The notes: generated from the sequence alone by a model not told the origin. DNA of 64,000 nt from Cronobacter universalis NCTC 9529 (GCF_001277175.1 NZ_CP012257.1:62001-126000); one strand, 5' to 3'. Shown: positions 8,601 to 16,921, counted from the first letter of the stretch. A program made the numbers and translations.

Positions 8601-9598
8601 AACGCTGGGATTACGATAATTTCGGCAACGTCATCACGAAGCTGACGGCGCGGCACACGCAGCAGCAGTTCCGCTGGAATGCGGAGCATCAGCTGGCGGA
8701 ATCCGTCACGGTGCGTAACGGCGCCGAGCAGCGCACCACTTACGGTTATGACGCTTTCGGCAGACGCAGCTGGAAGCAGGACGCGTTTGGCGTGACGACG
8801 TTTGTGTGGGACGGCAACCGCCTGCTGAGTGAATCACGCGGCGGGCGCAGCCACCTGTGGATTTACGAAGACGACAGCTTCGCGCCGCTGGCGCAAATCA
8901 GTCTGGGCAAGGGCGACACCGAACACGACGCAGAGGTGTACTGGTATCACAACGATGTGTCGGGGATGCCGCGCGAGCTGACGGGCGCGGGCGGCGAAAT
9001 CGCCTGGCGGGCCGAATACCGCGCCTGGGGCAACACGCTTCGCGTGGAACACATCGTGACACGCGCCGGCGAGCCGGTGTATCAGCCGCTACGCTACCAG
9101 GGGCAGTATTTTGATGCCGAGACGGGTTTGCACTATAACCGCTTCCGCTACTATGATCCTGACGCGGGGCGCTTTATCAGTCAGGACCCGATAGGGCTCG
9201 CGGGCGGGATAAACCTTTACCAGTATGCGCCGAACCCGCTGGTGTGGGTGGATCCGCTGGGGTTAAAGTGTTGGTCTTCAGCCAGAAAAGAATTTTGGAA
9301 AAAAGAAGCTCAAATAAACTCTCATAAATATTCACCTAAAAATATTGCGAGAATGAAAGAAGGCTTGGCACCTAAAATGCGAGTTGAAGTAATTAATCGT
9401 AAAACGGGCATGGCTGAAATCAGAGATGTATCTTTGGAAATACATCATAGAAGTTTGCCACAAAGACTTAAAACTTCAAAGGTGAATGAGCCTTGGAACT
9501 TGGAAAAAGCGGCTCCATGGGCACACGAAGCTATGGATCCTTATCGGCATACAGGTTATGACTTGGTCAGAATTATAAAAGGAACTAATTCATGGTAA
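5630..9598 (+). CDS. Rhs toxin 1 with nuclease-like C-terminal tip
   Basis: A 1322-residue Rhs polymorphic toxin. Residues ~35-110 hold hydrophobic Gly/Ala segments, ~95-165 is a Lys/Ala-rich helical linker, a DUF6531-like domain starts near 175, and YD repeats forming the Rhs cocoon run to the conserved core end DPLGL at residues 1208-1212. No prePAAR or PAAR motif is visible, unlike rhs2. The 110-residue tip is AT-rich and has EIHHRSLPQR (His1272/His1273) and WNLEKAAPWAHEAMDPYRH, suggesting an HNH/EndoVII-type nuclease; this is a motif reading only. AGGGA lies 7 bases before ATG 5630. The stop overlaps the immunity gene by 7 bases. Confidence 0.93.
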   Translation: MATGNTIGKLQYAPAPKGKVAAGSANPPKKKSWWGDWGDIVHTGLDVLGAVPVLGVVADGANAAIYAAEGDYGNAALSAASAAANFVPGGGAAFKAGKMAVKAGKAIEAASATKGLVKETAKLAEKSAFKAEKAAAKAEGKAAKEGAEDAVKAKKAGSEKGGSDKGKAKKETEPCKIPNTAAVEPLVGSPVNAILGIKVLFGNEDNDFSFPASVPLNWQRYYFSDEIGNGWLGQGWFLPLSLEVRAQDDILLFIDEQGREIEFPWPEPGHPPRLHRYEQLSLSQPLPGEFRIFTADEARCWHFTHQAQPGRWLLTAISDRHDNRLTLHYNAHHQPEQITDSAGRRFIVHFGRLTLADNDTVERIVGVSVCHPSDPLSAESLCRYDYSPQGDLIAVRNGLGEVLREFRYRNHIMVAHRRAGEMECFYHYDKHEPSGKVLAHRDSLGGEWRFEYGAASTTVTDALGRVTRYEYDDNHELLAYQDAAGGYTRFRRNVRGQMTQLTDPAGRVTRYRYDERGNCTAVTEPDGQMTRIDYHERWNLPVRVTDMQGGTREYAYDVAGNLIRFMDELGRITEYNHDDRGNLVRIRDAASGIQRLSWNSANFLISHTDCSGRTTTFGYDKYGWLKEQIDAAGNRTLINNRQDGLPLSIVHPDGATETFEFDRWQRLTAWRDAQGQLTQWKLAPDGLPLARIDALGHQVKYEYDLARRLTTLINENGARYEMEYDLRDSLIRETGFDGCTTRYRYDAGGFPTVREEEGNGDGTVIRTHYQRDEAGRLLEKLVARSGEDQWQRTRYRYDSVGRLIAGINHGGRVELEWDAAGQLTLERNLIRGVSHELRHQYDELGNRTVTTLPDGRELKNFYYGSGHRIQVNLGSRVISESERDVLHREVRRTQGTISSEYVHDEMGRLVSQRAGRNGKIAVARDYAWRRDGQLLQMVDKYTGEHRYDYDALGRLTRAREEHFAFDPAHNLLSDTGAAPLHDNRLRVYEDKRWDYDNFGNVITKLTARHTQQQFRWNAEHQLAESVTVRNGAEQRTTYGYDAFGRRSWKQDAFGVTTFVWDGNRLLSESRGGRSHLWIYEDDSFAPLAQISLGKGDTEHDAEVYWYHNDVSGMPRELTGAGGEIAWRAEYRAWGNTLRVEHIVTRAGEPVYQPLRYQGQYFDAETGLHYNRFRYYDPDAGRFISQDPIGLAGGINLYQYAPNPLVWVDPLGLKCWSSARKEFWKKEAQINSHKYSPKNIARMKEGLAPKMRVEVINRKTGMAEIRDVSLEIHHRSLPQRLKTSKVNEPWNLEKAAPWAHEAMDPYRHTGYDLVRIIKGTNSW

Positions 9599-10047
9599 AT
9601 ACGGCTGAGATTAAAGATTTTATAAAATCTGATAATTACACTTACTTGTTAAATAGTATTGTTTTGGAGCTCAATGTTGAAATAAATAAAAGTGATCCAC
9701 CGAGCCAAGTTATTAATTTGGATGCTAATCGTATAAAAAACGCCGATGTATCTCTTAAAGAACTTGAGGAAGTAATTGTAGACGATTGTGTTAATATTAT
9801 AAAGTATGTAAGAATTAAGATGTTTGGTCTTGATGAAGAAGATATTGATGATTACAACGAAGAACAAGACAAAGATGTTATAATTGAAAAGCTTCCTTTT
9901 TATAAAAGCTTTCTAATAACTTATATGATTGAGTACTATCTATTAAAAAACAATCAAGTTAAGCTTGAGGATTATTTAAAGAAATCGAAGATACCCAAGC
10001 ATAAGCAGTATGCTGAAGAATTGAAATCCTTCTATAATAAAATATGA
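9592..10047 (+). CDS. Immunity protein for the Rhs1 tip
   Basis: A 151-residue acidic cytoplasmic protein, very AT-rich, with no signal peptide. Its ATG overlaps the end of rhs1 by 7 bases, the usual arrangement of an rhs tip with its immunity gene. I do not recognise the family. It has an acidic patch (GLDEEDIDDYNEEQDKD) and a C-terminal helical region. The role as antidote to the EIHH-motif tip is inferred from the overlap. A strong terminator follows it. Confidence 0.75.
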   Translation: MVNTAEIKDFIKSDNYTYLLNSIVLELNVEINKSDPPSQVINLDANRIKNADVSLKELEEVIVDDCVNIIKYVRIKMFGLDEEDIDDYNEEQDKDVIIEKLPFYKSFLITYMIEYYLLKNNQVKLEDYLKKSKIPKHKQYAEELKSFYNKI

Positions 10048-10054
10048 ATGTATG

Positions 10055-10089
10055 AGCCCAAAGATTTTATATAATCCTTGGGCTTTTTT
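10055..10089 (+). terminator. Rho-independent terminator after the Rhs1 immunity gene
   Basis: AGCCCAA(A)GATT pairs with AATC(C)TTGGGCT and is followed by six T. It separates the rhs1-immunity unit from the displaced module that follows, so that module should not be read from the rhs1 promoter. Confidence 0.85.
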
Positions 10090-10176
10090 ACGTTCTGGAT
10101 TTTTTTGGAAGTTAATTATTGAAAAAAGCAGTACTTTTTCCAAATCTATAAAAAGGAAAACTATATTTCAATATAT

Positions 10177-10707
10177 GCCGGTGAGCCGGTGTATCAGCCG
10201 TTACGCTACCAGGGGCAGTACTTTGATGCCGAGACGGGTTTGCACTATAACCGTTTCCGCTACTATGATCCTGACGCGGGGCGCTTTATCAGCCAGGACC
10301 CGATTGGGCTCGCGGGCGGGATAAACCTTTACCAGTATGCGCCGAACCCGCTGGTGTGGGTGGATCCGCTGGGGTTGACTAATCTCAATACTAATACAGC
10401 CACAGGGAACTTTGGTGTTTATGAAATTAGGATTGATGGAGAGTTATATAAATACGGTAAAGCTGACATGAATAGAATAACCATTAGTTCAGGGCTTCCA
10501 ACACGTTTACACCAACAGGTGCGGAAACTTCGTGACTTATATCCTGATAAGCAAGTAGCGGGTACTGTTTTAGAAGATGGATACGAGTCAACATCTAAAG
10601 CTAAAGCCGCCGAAACAGCAAAGCTAGATGCCCACTATGAAAGTACTGGTGAAATACCTGAAGGTAATAAAAAAAGTTATAAACCAAAAGGAAAGTGTGA
10701 TCTATGA
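10177..10707 (+). pseudogene. Displaced rhs 3' end with a GIY-YIG-like toxin tip
   Basis: About 200 bases of rhs1 core (from [13 protein letters not shown] to DPLGL), differing from 9065-9267 at only a handful of bases, fused to a different tip. There is no ATG start in frame (the first possible codon is GTG 10189) and the rest of the core is missing, so it is a silent donor cassette rather than a working gene. The ~115-residue tip reads GVYEI...YKYGKA near its start, then PTRLHQQ, a later Glu (AAETAKL) and GNKKSYKP, which fits a GIY-YIG (URI-type) nuclease. It overlaps its immunity gene by ATGA. Homologous recombination with rhs1 could swap tips. Confidence 0.8.
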
Positions 10708-11138
10708 GAATTAAGTTTAACCAAATATATGCGGAAGTTGGGGTTAATTATAATATAACAAATGCCGTGCTAAACCCTCTTGAAGAAATGTTGAATTCAC
10801 TTAATAAAAAAATCCAGCATTATGAAAAGCTCTTTTCAGGAAGTGACTACACTGTCGTTTTTATAATATCCGCAACGGCAAAAAATGAAGAATTAGTTGT
10901 TAAAGGACCTACTACTTTATCAAAAAAGAAGAAAGTGGAGTTTGTCATTTTTTTGCCGTATAAAAAAATAGAATCTTTCATTGATGAAATCACCTATATT
11001 CTTGGCCATGTTTGTAATGGCATATGCGAAGTGCTGGCAAAATATAAAACAGATACGGAAGAGGTGAAAGAGATTTTTGAAGAAATGAAAGCTTTAATAT
11101 TAAGAGACCCTGAAAGATATAAGGTTTGGATTAAGTAA
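10704..11138 (+). CDS. Immunity protein for the displaced GIY-YIG-like tip
   Basis: A 144-residue cytoplasmic protein starting in an ATGA overlap with the displaced rhs tip. AT-rich, no signal peptide, lysine-rich middle ([17 protein letters not shown]). Family not recognised. The overlap and AT content mark it as the cognate antidote. It appears intact although its toxin partner lacks a start, so it may protect against sister cells that carry the tip as their main rhs. Confidence 0.72.
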   Translation: MRIKFNQIYAEVGVNYNITNAVLNPLEEMLNSLNKKIQHYEKLFSGSDYTVVFIISATAKNEELVVKGPTTLSKKKKVEFVIFLPYKKIESFIDEITYILGHVCNGICEVLAKYKTDTEEVKEIFEEMKALILRDPERYKVWIK

Positions 11139-11143
11139 TTTTT

Positions 11144-11171
11144 AAGTTGGGGGGGATCTCCCAACTCGTTT
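11144..11171 (+). terminator. Terminator after the displaced module
   Basis: AGTTGGG pairs with CCCAACT around a G-rich loop and is followed by CGTTTT. It closes the second toxin-immunity unit six bases after its stop codon. Confidence 0.75.
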
Positions 11172-11424
11172 TAAATTGCCATATTGATTTTTTCAGTGTA
11201 ATGATTTCTTTTCATTAACATATATATAATTATAAATGAAAACAGAAACAGCATAAGTTCTTGCGTTTCTCTCATTGATGTTTAATAAATCAAATAATTC
11301 TTTCCTTAAAACTATTTACCGCCGTTTTCACCCTATAAAGCTCTTCCGTAACTCTTGCACTTCGTCGTTGTCATCAATACCCTACCGAGTTCCTAACTAT
11401 AATACCGTACCTGGTCTCCCTTTA
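11172..11424. other. AT-rich gap, no gene seen
   Basis: About 250 bases of AT-rich sequence between the terminator and an rhs core scrap. I see no open frame with a plausible start and no recognisable remnant of a toxin tip. Confidence 0.5.
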
Positions 11425-11496
11425 TCATCATTACGATAAGCTCGGCAACCGCACCGTCATCAATCTGCCGGATAGCCGCGAGCTGAAGAACTTCTA
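11425..11496 (+). pseudogene. 72-bp scrap of rhs core
   Basis: Encodes HYDKLGNRTVINLPDSRELKNF in the rhs frame, matching the rhs1 core at 8143-8214 (QYDELGNRTVTTLPDGRELKNF) with a few base changes, then stops at TAA. It is an isolated island of GC-rich core in AT-rich DNA, just before the next immunity-like gene. It marks where another rhs 3' end used to lie, so the genes downstream are probably immunity genes that outlived their toxins. Confidence 0.85.
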
Positions 11497-11560
11497 AAAA
11501 AATTGATAGAACTTTCTGATGCATCTCTCGAATAATACGACTTGATTACCAGGAATAAAT

Positions 11561-11878
11561 ATGATGGATTTGTTAAGATTTAATTACACAACTTTGTTGA
11601 AAAGAAGCAAGAATCTACCTTATCGTGAACAAATAACAAAAATAACGATAGTGTTAATGACGTTTCTCAAGGAAAATGGGTTGATTAGGATTGAACCATT
11701 TAAAGATGATGGTAGCTTGAAAGAAGATCTTATCTTATATAGTTCTGATCTTACTGATGTCGGTAACTTATTATTTAAAGAGTACTATCCAAAATGGTCG
11801 TCATATATAGATCGTGGCGGAGATGTAAATAATACAAAAATATTGAATGATGGTTTGAATATATTGGAAAACAAATAA
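11561..11878 (+). CDS. Small orphan protein, probable immunity protein
   Basis: A 105-residue cytoplasmic protein with AGGA 6 bases before ATG 11561. Family not recognised. It has a basic N-terminus (LLKRSKNLPYREQITK) and an aromatic patch (KEYYPKWSSYIDRGGD). AT-rich like the other immunity genes and placed right after an rhs core scrap, so the likely role is an immunity protein whose toxin tip has been deleted. No direct evidence of activity. Confidence 0.6.
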   Translation: MMDLLRFNYTTLLKRSKNLPYREQITKITIVLMTFLKENGLIRIEPFKDDGSLKEDLILYSSDLTDVGNLLFKEYYPKWSSYIDRGGDVNNTKILNDGLNILENK

Positions 11879-11923
11879 ATAAAAAAGCCGGGGCGAGAAA
11901 GTTAATGGAGAGGTTAAAAGGAG

Positions 11924-12193
11924 ATGTTAGAAAACTTTGAGTGTTGGGTGCGCAAAAAAACTGATTTAGATTTAGATATTGTTCATAATAAAAATGAATA
12001 TTCGGAAAGTATTGTCATAGATTTTGATAATGATAGGTTTATTTGTAGGTTTACCGTTTGGGATGATTTAAGTTGTATGTCAGAAATAATGGATGCCGAA
12101 ACAGGGAGGTATAAGCTTAACCAACGAGATGAATTTTCGAGCTACAATGAGCTTATAGATATATTTAATGTGTTTATAAGGAATATAAATTAA
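11924..12193 (+). CDS. Small orphan protein, probable immunity protein
   Basis: An 89-residue acidic protein (FECWVRKKTDLDLDIV at the start, DEFSSYNELIDIFNVF near the end). ATG 11924 has GGAG directly before it, too close, but GGAGAGG at 11907-11913 is 10 bases upstream and can serve. Family not recognised. Size, AT content and location in the row of orphan genes behind rhs1 suggest an immunity protein. Confidence 0.58.
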   Translation: MLENFECWVRKKTDLDLDIVHNKNEYSESIVIDFDNDRFICRFTVWDDLSCMSEIMDAETGRYKLNQRDEFSSYNELIDIFNVFIRNIN

Positions 12194-12622
12194 AAAAACG
12201 GAGAGTGAAATTATTTCCTCAGTTATTTTTAGTGGTTATTTAAGGTGATAAATATCAAAGAATTGGCTCTTTAACCTCTGCCATCATTAAGTAAAGGATA
12301 ATGTTACCAGTCATTCTGAAACAACCAGAAGAAAAATATTGGCCGATCTTTTTTAGGTAGTAAAGTTATATTTTATTCATGAATTATGGAACTCTTTTGA
12401 AAAGTTTATAGAATTCTGTGGATAATGATTCCTTTAAATTAGTTAATCATTTTAATGATGAGATTTACTCTTTTATTTAAGAATGCTATTTTTATTAAAG
12501 CAATAATGGATGAGAAGCTAATTGTCTGGGATAATATTAAAGACATAGCCCGCTTATTCGATGGCGAAGCGAACAGGATGTACAGACTTTGATTATCAGT
12601 TTGATTTTATAATAATTACGGG
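12194..12622. other. AT-rich gap with one doubtful 44-codon frame
   Basis: Mostly AT-rich with many stops. The only open frame I noted is 12458-12592, 44 codons ending NIKDIARLFDGEANRMYRL, with no good ribosome binding site. It could be the tail of a decayed toxin or immunity gene. No rhs core is visible here. Confidence 0.4.
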
Positions 12623-12628
12623 GTGTCT

Positions 12629-13168
12629 ATGGGTTCGTGGCATAATTATCAGCAAGAAGTACTTAACCTTTTAATCCAGCAAGAGTTTTCCGCTTTACAC
12701 GAAAAATATCAGGGTGATGAAATCTACGCTGTGGTATTAGTATTAGATGATGACGCTCTTTCAAGCTATATGGCTATATCTACAAAGGTAAGTATTGAAA
12801 ATATGCATAAGGGCATTGAGTGGGAGGGGTATTCCTGGGTGCTTGGTTTTTTTGATGATAATGATGATGTCGGCGTCCGTTCTTTCACAACTATAATGAT
12901 GGAGCATTATAATGAAGATATTCTTCCTTTACTGCCTGAAGGATATGACTTTGATCCTGAAAGAAGAAGAAATATTAATCTCTATGTAAGTGCCATGAAA
13001 AAGGCAAAACAACAGCTATGTGTCTCTCTCGGCAGTAACGTAAATAATATTGTCTTTTATATTACTATCCCCGGCGAACCGGAAATTGATCATGCTTCTG
13101 CGTTAGAAATTAATGAGCCTTCAGATAATCTGAGTTGGTTCATTAAGACTTATAAGTATTTTTTATAA
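12629..13168 (+). CDS. DUF4303 family protein, probable immunity protein
   Basis: A 179-residue cytoplasmic protein. The run IYAVVLVLDDDALSSYMAIST near the N-terminus and the layout of the rest fit the DUF4303 family, whose members are common in polymorphic-toxin loci. I chose ATG 12629, with GGGG 5 bases upstream, over the GTG six bases earlier. No adjacent toxin is left. The immunity role follows from family habit and position, not from any catalytic or binding motif. Confidence 0.7.
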   Translation: MGSWHNYQQEVLNLLIQQEFSALHEKYQGDEIYAVVLVLDDDALSSYMAISTKVSIENMHKGIEWEGYSWVLGFFDDNDDVGVRSFTTIMMEHYNEDILPLLPEGYDFDPERRRNINLYVSAMKKAKQQLCVSLGSNVNNIVFYITIPGEPEIDHASALEINEPSDNLSWFIKTYKYFL

Positions 13169-13231
13169 CACTAGCTTCCTGATATTTATAAAAAACTACA
13201 TCCCTGCCATACCGCGCATTCAAGGACTGAT

Positions 13232-13666
13232 ATGATGCCTTTAACGCTCATGCTGCGTCATCCCAAAAAGCTCTTACTTTTTCTGGCTCTCTGTAGCCTG
13301 AGTGCGTTCGCTGATGAAAGGTTTTCCGGCCAGTGGGAAGGCGAGAATGCGGCAGGATCTGTGCTAACGCTGGACCTGAAGCAAAACGCGCAGGTGATAA
13401 ACGGCACTTACTGTTACATCACGCAGCGCTGCAACCGTATCGACTGCGCCGCGCCCGGGGAGACGAATTTGCGCGGTACCAGTACGGGCAACCGGGCCGA
13501 TGTGGCGTTTGATTCCACTTTCGGCGGCGTTAACGGGCAGGCGAGTCTTGAGGTTGAAGGCGACAGGATGACGTGGCGGCTCATCAAGGTTCCTGTAAAA
13601 GGTGGCTATTATGCGCCGCAAACATTTACCCTGACTCGTAACCGTGTTGGTATGCAATCCAGGTAA
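13232..13666 (+). CDS. Exported small protein of unknown function
   Basis: A 144-residue protein with a clear signal peptide (HPKKLLLFLALCSLSAFA, cleavage predicted before DERFSGQWEG). The mature part is beta-rich, with FSGQWEGENAAGSVLTLDL reminiscent of small lipocalin-like barrels, and has three Cys in CYITQRCNRIDC. AAGGA lies 6 bases before ATG 13232. GC content is higher than in the orphan immunity genes before it. Lying just upstream of vgrG2, it may be a periplasmic immunity protein, but I do not recognise the family. Confidence 0.6.
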   Translation: MMPLTLMLRHPKKLLLFLALCSLSAFADERFSGQWEGENAAGSVLTLDLKQNAQVINGTYCYITQRCNRIDCAAPGETNLRGTSTGNRADVAFDSTFGGVNGQASLEVEGDRMTWRLIKVPVKGGYYAPQTFTLTRNRVGMQSR

Positions 13667-13766
13667 CGGTATTACACTGATAAACCGCTATCTGCTGCCT
13701 GCCCGACATTAATAAGATGATTCATAGTGAATAAATGAAACCCCAACGTCAGACATTAAGGATAAT

Positions 13767-14285
13767 ATGATTTTCATTCGCCATACCGGAAAGGCCATTA
13801 CCGCTGCGTTAATAACGATGTTAATGATCAGCGGCGCTTCAGCCAGCACAACCTCCGCCAGCCTCTGGCAGTTTATTGGTGCGATGCGGTCATCCTTAGC
13901 GGATATCAACGTCGCCACGCTTAACCACGCGCCTTTAGCATTCCAGCTAAATTCTCAGAACGAATACATCAATTTTTACCGGGCGGAAGATGTCGTGTTT
14001 ACTGCCGCAGGGAAGCTGACCGATATTGAATTGCGGCTGAGCAGAGATCCGCAGGAGAAGACGCTGCTGTTTATCTCTCACTGGCAGGGGGCGTGCCTGA
14101 CGCTTAATGACGTGAAACAGCATTACCCCGTATTGACGATAACCGACACCCCGCGCGGTCATTCCGAGAATGAAGTGACCAGCTACACCACGCCTGCCGG
14201 TGCGTCTGGCGAGGCTGTCACGTTCAGCTTTAGCGCGAAAACGCCAGATTGCTTAAACGACGTCATTATCAGCCGGGAGAAGTAA
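13767..14285 (+). CDS. Exported small protein of unknown function
   Basis: A 172-residue protein with a signal peptide (ITAALITMLMISGASAS). The mature part has two Cys (QGACLTLNDV and KTPDCLNDV), likely forming a disulfide. AAGGA precedes ATG 13767. Unrelated by eye to the preceding exported protein. It may be periplasmic immunity or an unrelated envelope protein; nothing in the sequence decides. Confidence 0.58.
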   Translation: MIFIRHTGKAITAALITMLMISGASASTTSASLWQFIGAMRSSLADINVATLNHAPLAFQLNSQNEYINFYRAEDVVFTAAGKLTDIELRLSRDPQEKTLLFISHWQGACLTLNDVKQHYPVLTITDTPRGHSENEVTSYTTPAGASGEAVTFSFSAKTPDCLNDVIISREK

Positions 14286-14989
14286 CGCCGGGCGCTTGCC
14301 GTGTGTGCCGACAGAACGAAGCGCTTCGCGCTTGCCGTTGAGCGCGCACAGCCGCACGGCGCAAAGGCGTCTGTTACCCCAAATCATGCAAAAAACCTCT
14401 CCTGTGCCGGGGTAAATAATCCGTTATTTGCCCGACCCACCATAATTAGTGGTTCCCCTAAGCTAAATATTATCCTTTCATATAAAAAGCCTTTCTCAGC
14501 GCGGTAAGTAAAAGAAAATTCTCTTTCTTTCATGAATATTTCAGCGCGTTATTAGTGATACTCTCCATAAAAATAGTGCGCGAGTCGCCAGAATTTATCC
14601 CAACCATCAATCCTTACGCTCAGTGGAATCAGAATAGTCTGTATATTCAGAATAATGGCGGTTTTTCGGTGAGTCACTTATTGGTATATTTACACAGCAA
14701 GCGCGTGGCGTTTGTATAGCGTCTTTTTTACCGCTTCGTTACCTGACATTTCCTGATATGGCTTAACCTCGATCGAGGCTATGGCAGCGGTAGCCGTATT
14801 ATGAAATTTCATGTCGCCTGCAATATGAAATTAACTAAAACTGCAAAGTGTTTCTGGCAGAGTGTCTGCTGCGCGGCCAGAAGCCTGAAAGGTATGCGTC
14901 ATTTGCTGCTGTGCTGTGATTTACGGGCATAGCCAGGTGGATGTCTCCGGCTCTGGTATGCACCGCATATACACATAGGGATGGAAGTT
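14286..14989. other. 700-bp gap before vgrG2, probable promoter region
   Basis: No convincing gene on either strand. Sequence is of mixed composition and unlike the AT-rich immunity DNA. As the only long gap before the second vgrG-eag-rhs operon it probably holds that operon's promoter, but I could not point to boxes with confidence. Confidence 0.5.
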
Positions 14990-16921
14990 ATGTTTAACCG
15001 AATCACCGTTCAGCTCCCGGTCGAGGGGCTGCTTTTCTGGAAACTCTCCGGGCGCGAGGCGCTGTCGGAGCCGTTCATGTTCACCCTGACGCTGCTCGGC
15101 ACCGATGCACGCGCCGACCGCAGCGCGCTGCTGGGCCAGCCGGTGACGGTGACCATCCCGACCCAGGCGCTGATGACGCCGCGCTACCTCAACGGCAAGG
15201 TGACCCGCGTGGCGGTGAGCGCGGTGGAGCTCTCCGGCACCCGCTACGCGGCCTATGAGCTGACGGTGGAGCCGGACCTGTGGCCGATGCAGCGCGACCG
15301 TAACCTGCGCATCTTCCAGGGGCAGACGGTGCCGCAGATAGTGAAAACCCTGCTGGGCGAGAGCCGGGTGAACATGGAAGAGCGGCTCTCGGGCAGCTAC
15401 CGCGTCTGGGAGTACTGCGTGCAGTACCAGGAGAGCAGCCTCGATTTCATCAGCCGCCTGCTGGAGCTGGAGGGCATCGCCTACCACTTCCGCCACGAGC
15501 AGGACCGCCACACGCTCATCCTCACCGACGCCCCCGGCCAGTATGAGCCGTTCCCGGGCTACGAGACCATTCCCTACCATGTGACCCCTTCCGGTGGTTC
15601 AACCGACGAAGAGGGTATCAGCCAGTGGGCGCTGGAGGACAGCGTGACGCCGGGCATCTACAGCCTCGACGACTACGACTTCCGCAAGCCGAACGCCTGG
15701 CTGTTCCAGGCGCGGCAGAACCCGCTGTCGCCGCAGCCGGGGAGCATTGACGTCTACGACTGGCCGGGCCGTTTTGTGGAGCACGGCCACGGGGAGTTCT
15801 ATGCCCGCATCCGCCAGGAGCGCTGGCAGGTGGAGCACCGCCAGACCCAGGGCACCGCGACGGCGCTCGGTATCGCGCCGGGTCACACCTTTGTGCTGCG
15901 CAACGCCCCGTTCTTCGGCGATAACGGCGAATACCTCACCACCGTGGCGCATTACCGCTTTGAAGAGAACCGCTACGCCAGCGGGCCGGACAGCAACACC
16001 CTGCATGAAATCCGCTTTGAGGTGATACCGGCGGATGTGCCGTACCGCCCGGCGCAGAAGACGCCGTGGCCGCGCACCTACGGCCCGCAGACGGCGAAGG
16101 TGGTCGGCCCGCAGGGCGAGAGCATCTGGACCGACAAATATGGCCGCGTGAAGGTGAAGTTCCACTGGGACCGTCTGGGCAAGGGCGACGACACCAGTTC
16201 GAGCTGGGTGCGCGTCTCCAGCGCCTGGGCGGGCCAGGGTTTTGGCGGCGTGCAGATACCGCGCGTGGGCGACGAGGTGGTGGTGGATTTCATCAACGGC
16301 GACCCGGACCGCCCGCTGATAACGGGCCGCGTGTATAACGAGGCCAGCATGCCGCCGTGGGCGCTGCCGGCGGCCGCGACGCAGATGGGTTTTTTAAGCC
16401 GCTCGAAGGACGGCTCGCCGGATAACGCCAACGCCCTGCGCTTTGAGGACAAGGCAGGCGAGGAGCAGGTGTGGCTGCAGGCCGAGCGCAACCTCGATAC
16501 CAAAGTGAAAAAAGATGAAACCCACAGCGTCGGCGGCTCGCGGATACTTTCTGTTAAGCAGGACTACACCGGCAAGGTTGAAGGCAAGCAGGAACACGCC
16601 ATTCAGATGAGCCGCAATGAGCTGGTCGGGGGGCAGTACGACATCAAAGGCCAGGGCACGGTGACCGTTTCTTCCGCGACCGGCATTCGCCTGGTCACGG
16701 GCGATTCGGTGCTGGAGATGAGCGCGAACGGCGAGGTCAATCTCTACTGTACAAAATTCGCGATCAACGCCAGCGGCACAGGGCAAATCAATACCGGCGG
16801 CACGCTCGATCTGAACCTCAAGAAGGAACCGGACAAAGCATCAAACGTCGCGCCGACGCCTGGGGATATCCAGAACGAAGTGGCAAAAACATTTAATTCC
16901 GACGGAGAGGGACAGGCATGA
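14990..16921 (+). CDS. vgrG: VgrG spike protein 2, type VI secretion
   Basis: T6SS spike protein, 643 aa. Up to about base 16478 it is almost identical to vgrG1, then the tail differs: shorter, without the 8-residue beta-helix repeats, and ending in a polar stretch (EPDKASNVAPTPGDIQNEVAKTF). ATG 14990 has AGGGA 8 bases upstream; an in-frame ATG at 14981 is also possible but its AGGG is too close. The stop overlaps the next gene (ATGA). The differing tails probably set which effector each spike carries, here the PAAR Rhs2. Confidence 0.95.
   Translation: MFNRITVQLPVEGLLFWKLSGREALSEPFMFTLTLLGTDARADRSALLGQPVTVTIPTQALMTPRYLNGKVTRVAVSAVELSGTRYAAYELTVEPDLWPMQRDRNLRIFQGQTVPQIVKTLLGESRVNMEERLSGSYRVWEYCVQYQESSLDFISRLLELEGIAYHFRHEQDRHTLILTDAPGQYEPFPGYETIPYHVTPSGGSTDEEGISQWALEDSVTPGIYSLDDYDFRKPNAWLFQARQNPLSPQPGSIDVYDWPGRFVEHGHGEFYARIRQERWQVEHRQTQGTATALGIAPGHTFVLRNAPFFGDNGEYLTTVAHYRFEENRYASGPDSNTLHEIRFEVIPADVPYRPAQKTPWPRTYGPQTAKVVGPQGESIWTDKYGRVKVKFHWDRLGKGDDTSSSWVRVSSAWAGQGFGGVQIPRVGDEVVVDFINGDPDRPLITGRVYNEASMPPWALPAAATQMGFLSRSKDGSPDNANALRFEDKAGEEQVWLQAERNLDTKVKKDETHSVGGSRILSVKQDYTGKVEGKQEHAIQMSRNELVGGQYDIKGQGTVTVSSATGIRLVTGDSVLEMSANGEVNLYCTKFAINASGTGQINTGGTLDLNLKKEPDKASNVAPTPGDIQNEVAKTFNSDGEGQA

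Noticed and set aside
10052..10324. A 90-codon frame over the terminator and displaced rhs core
   Set aside because: It reads the rhs DNA out of frame, and it crosses a strong terminator.
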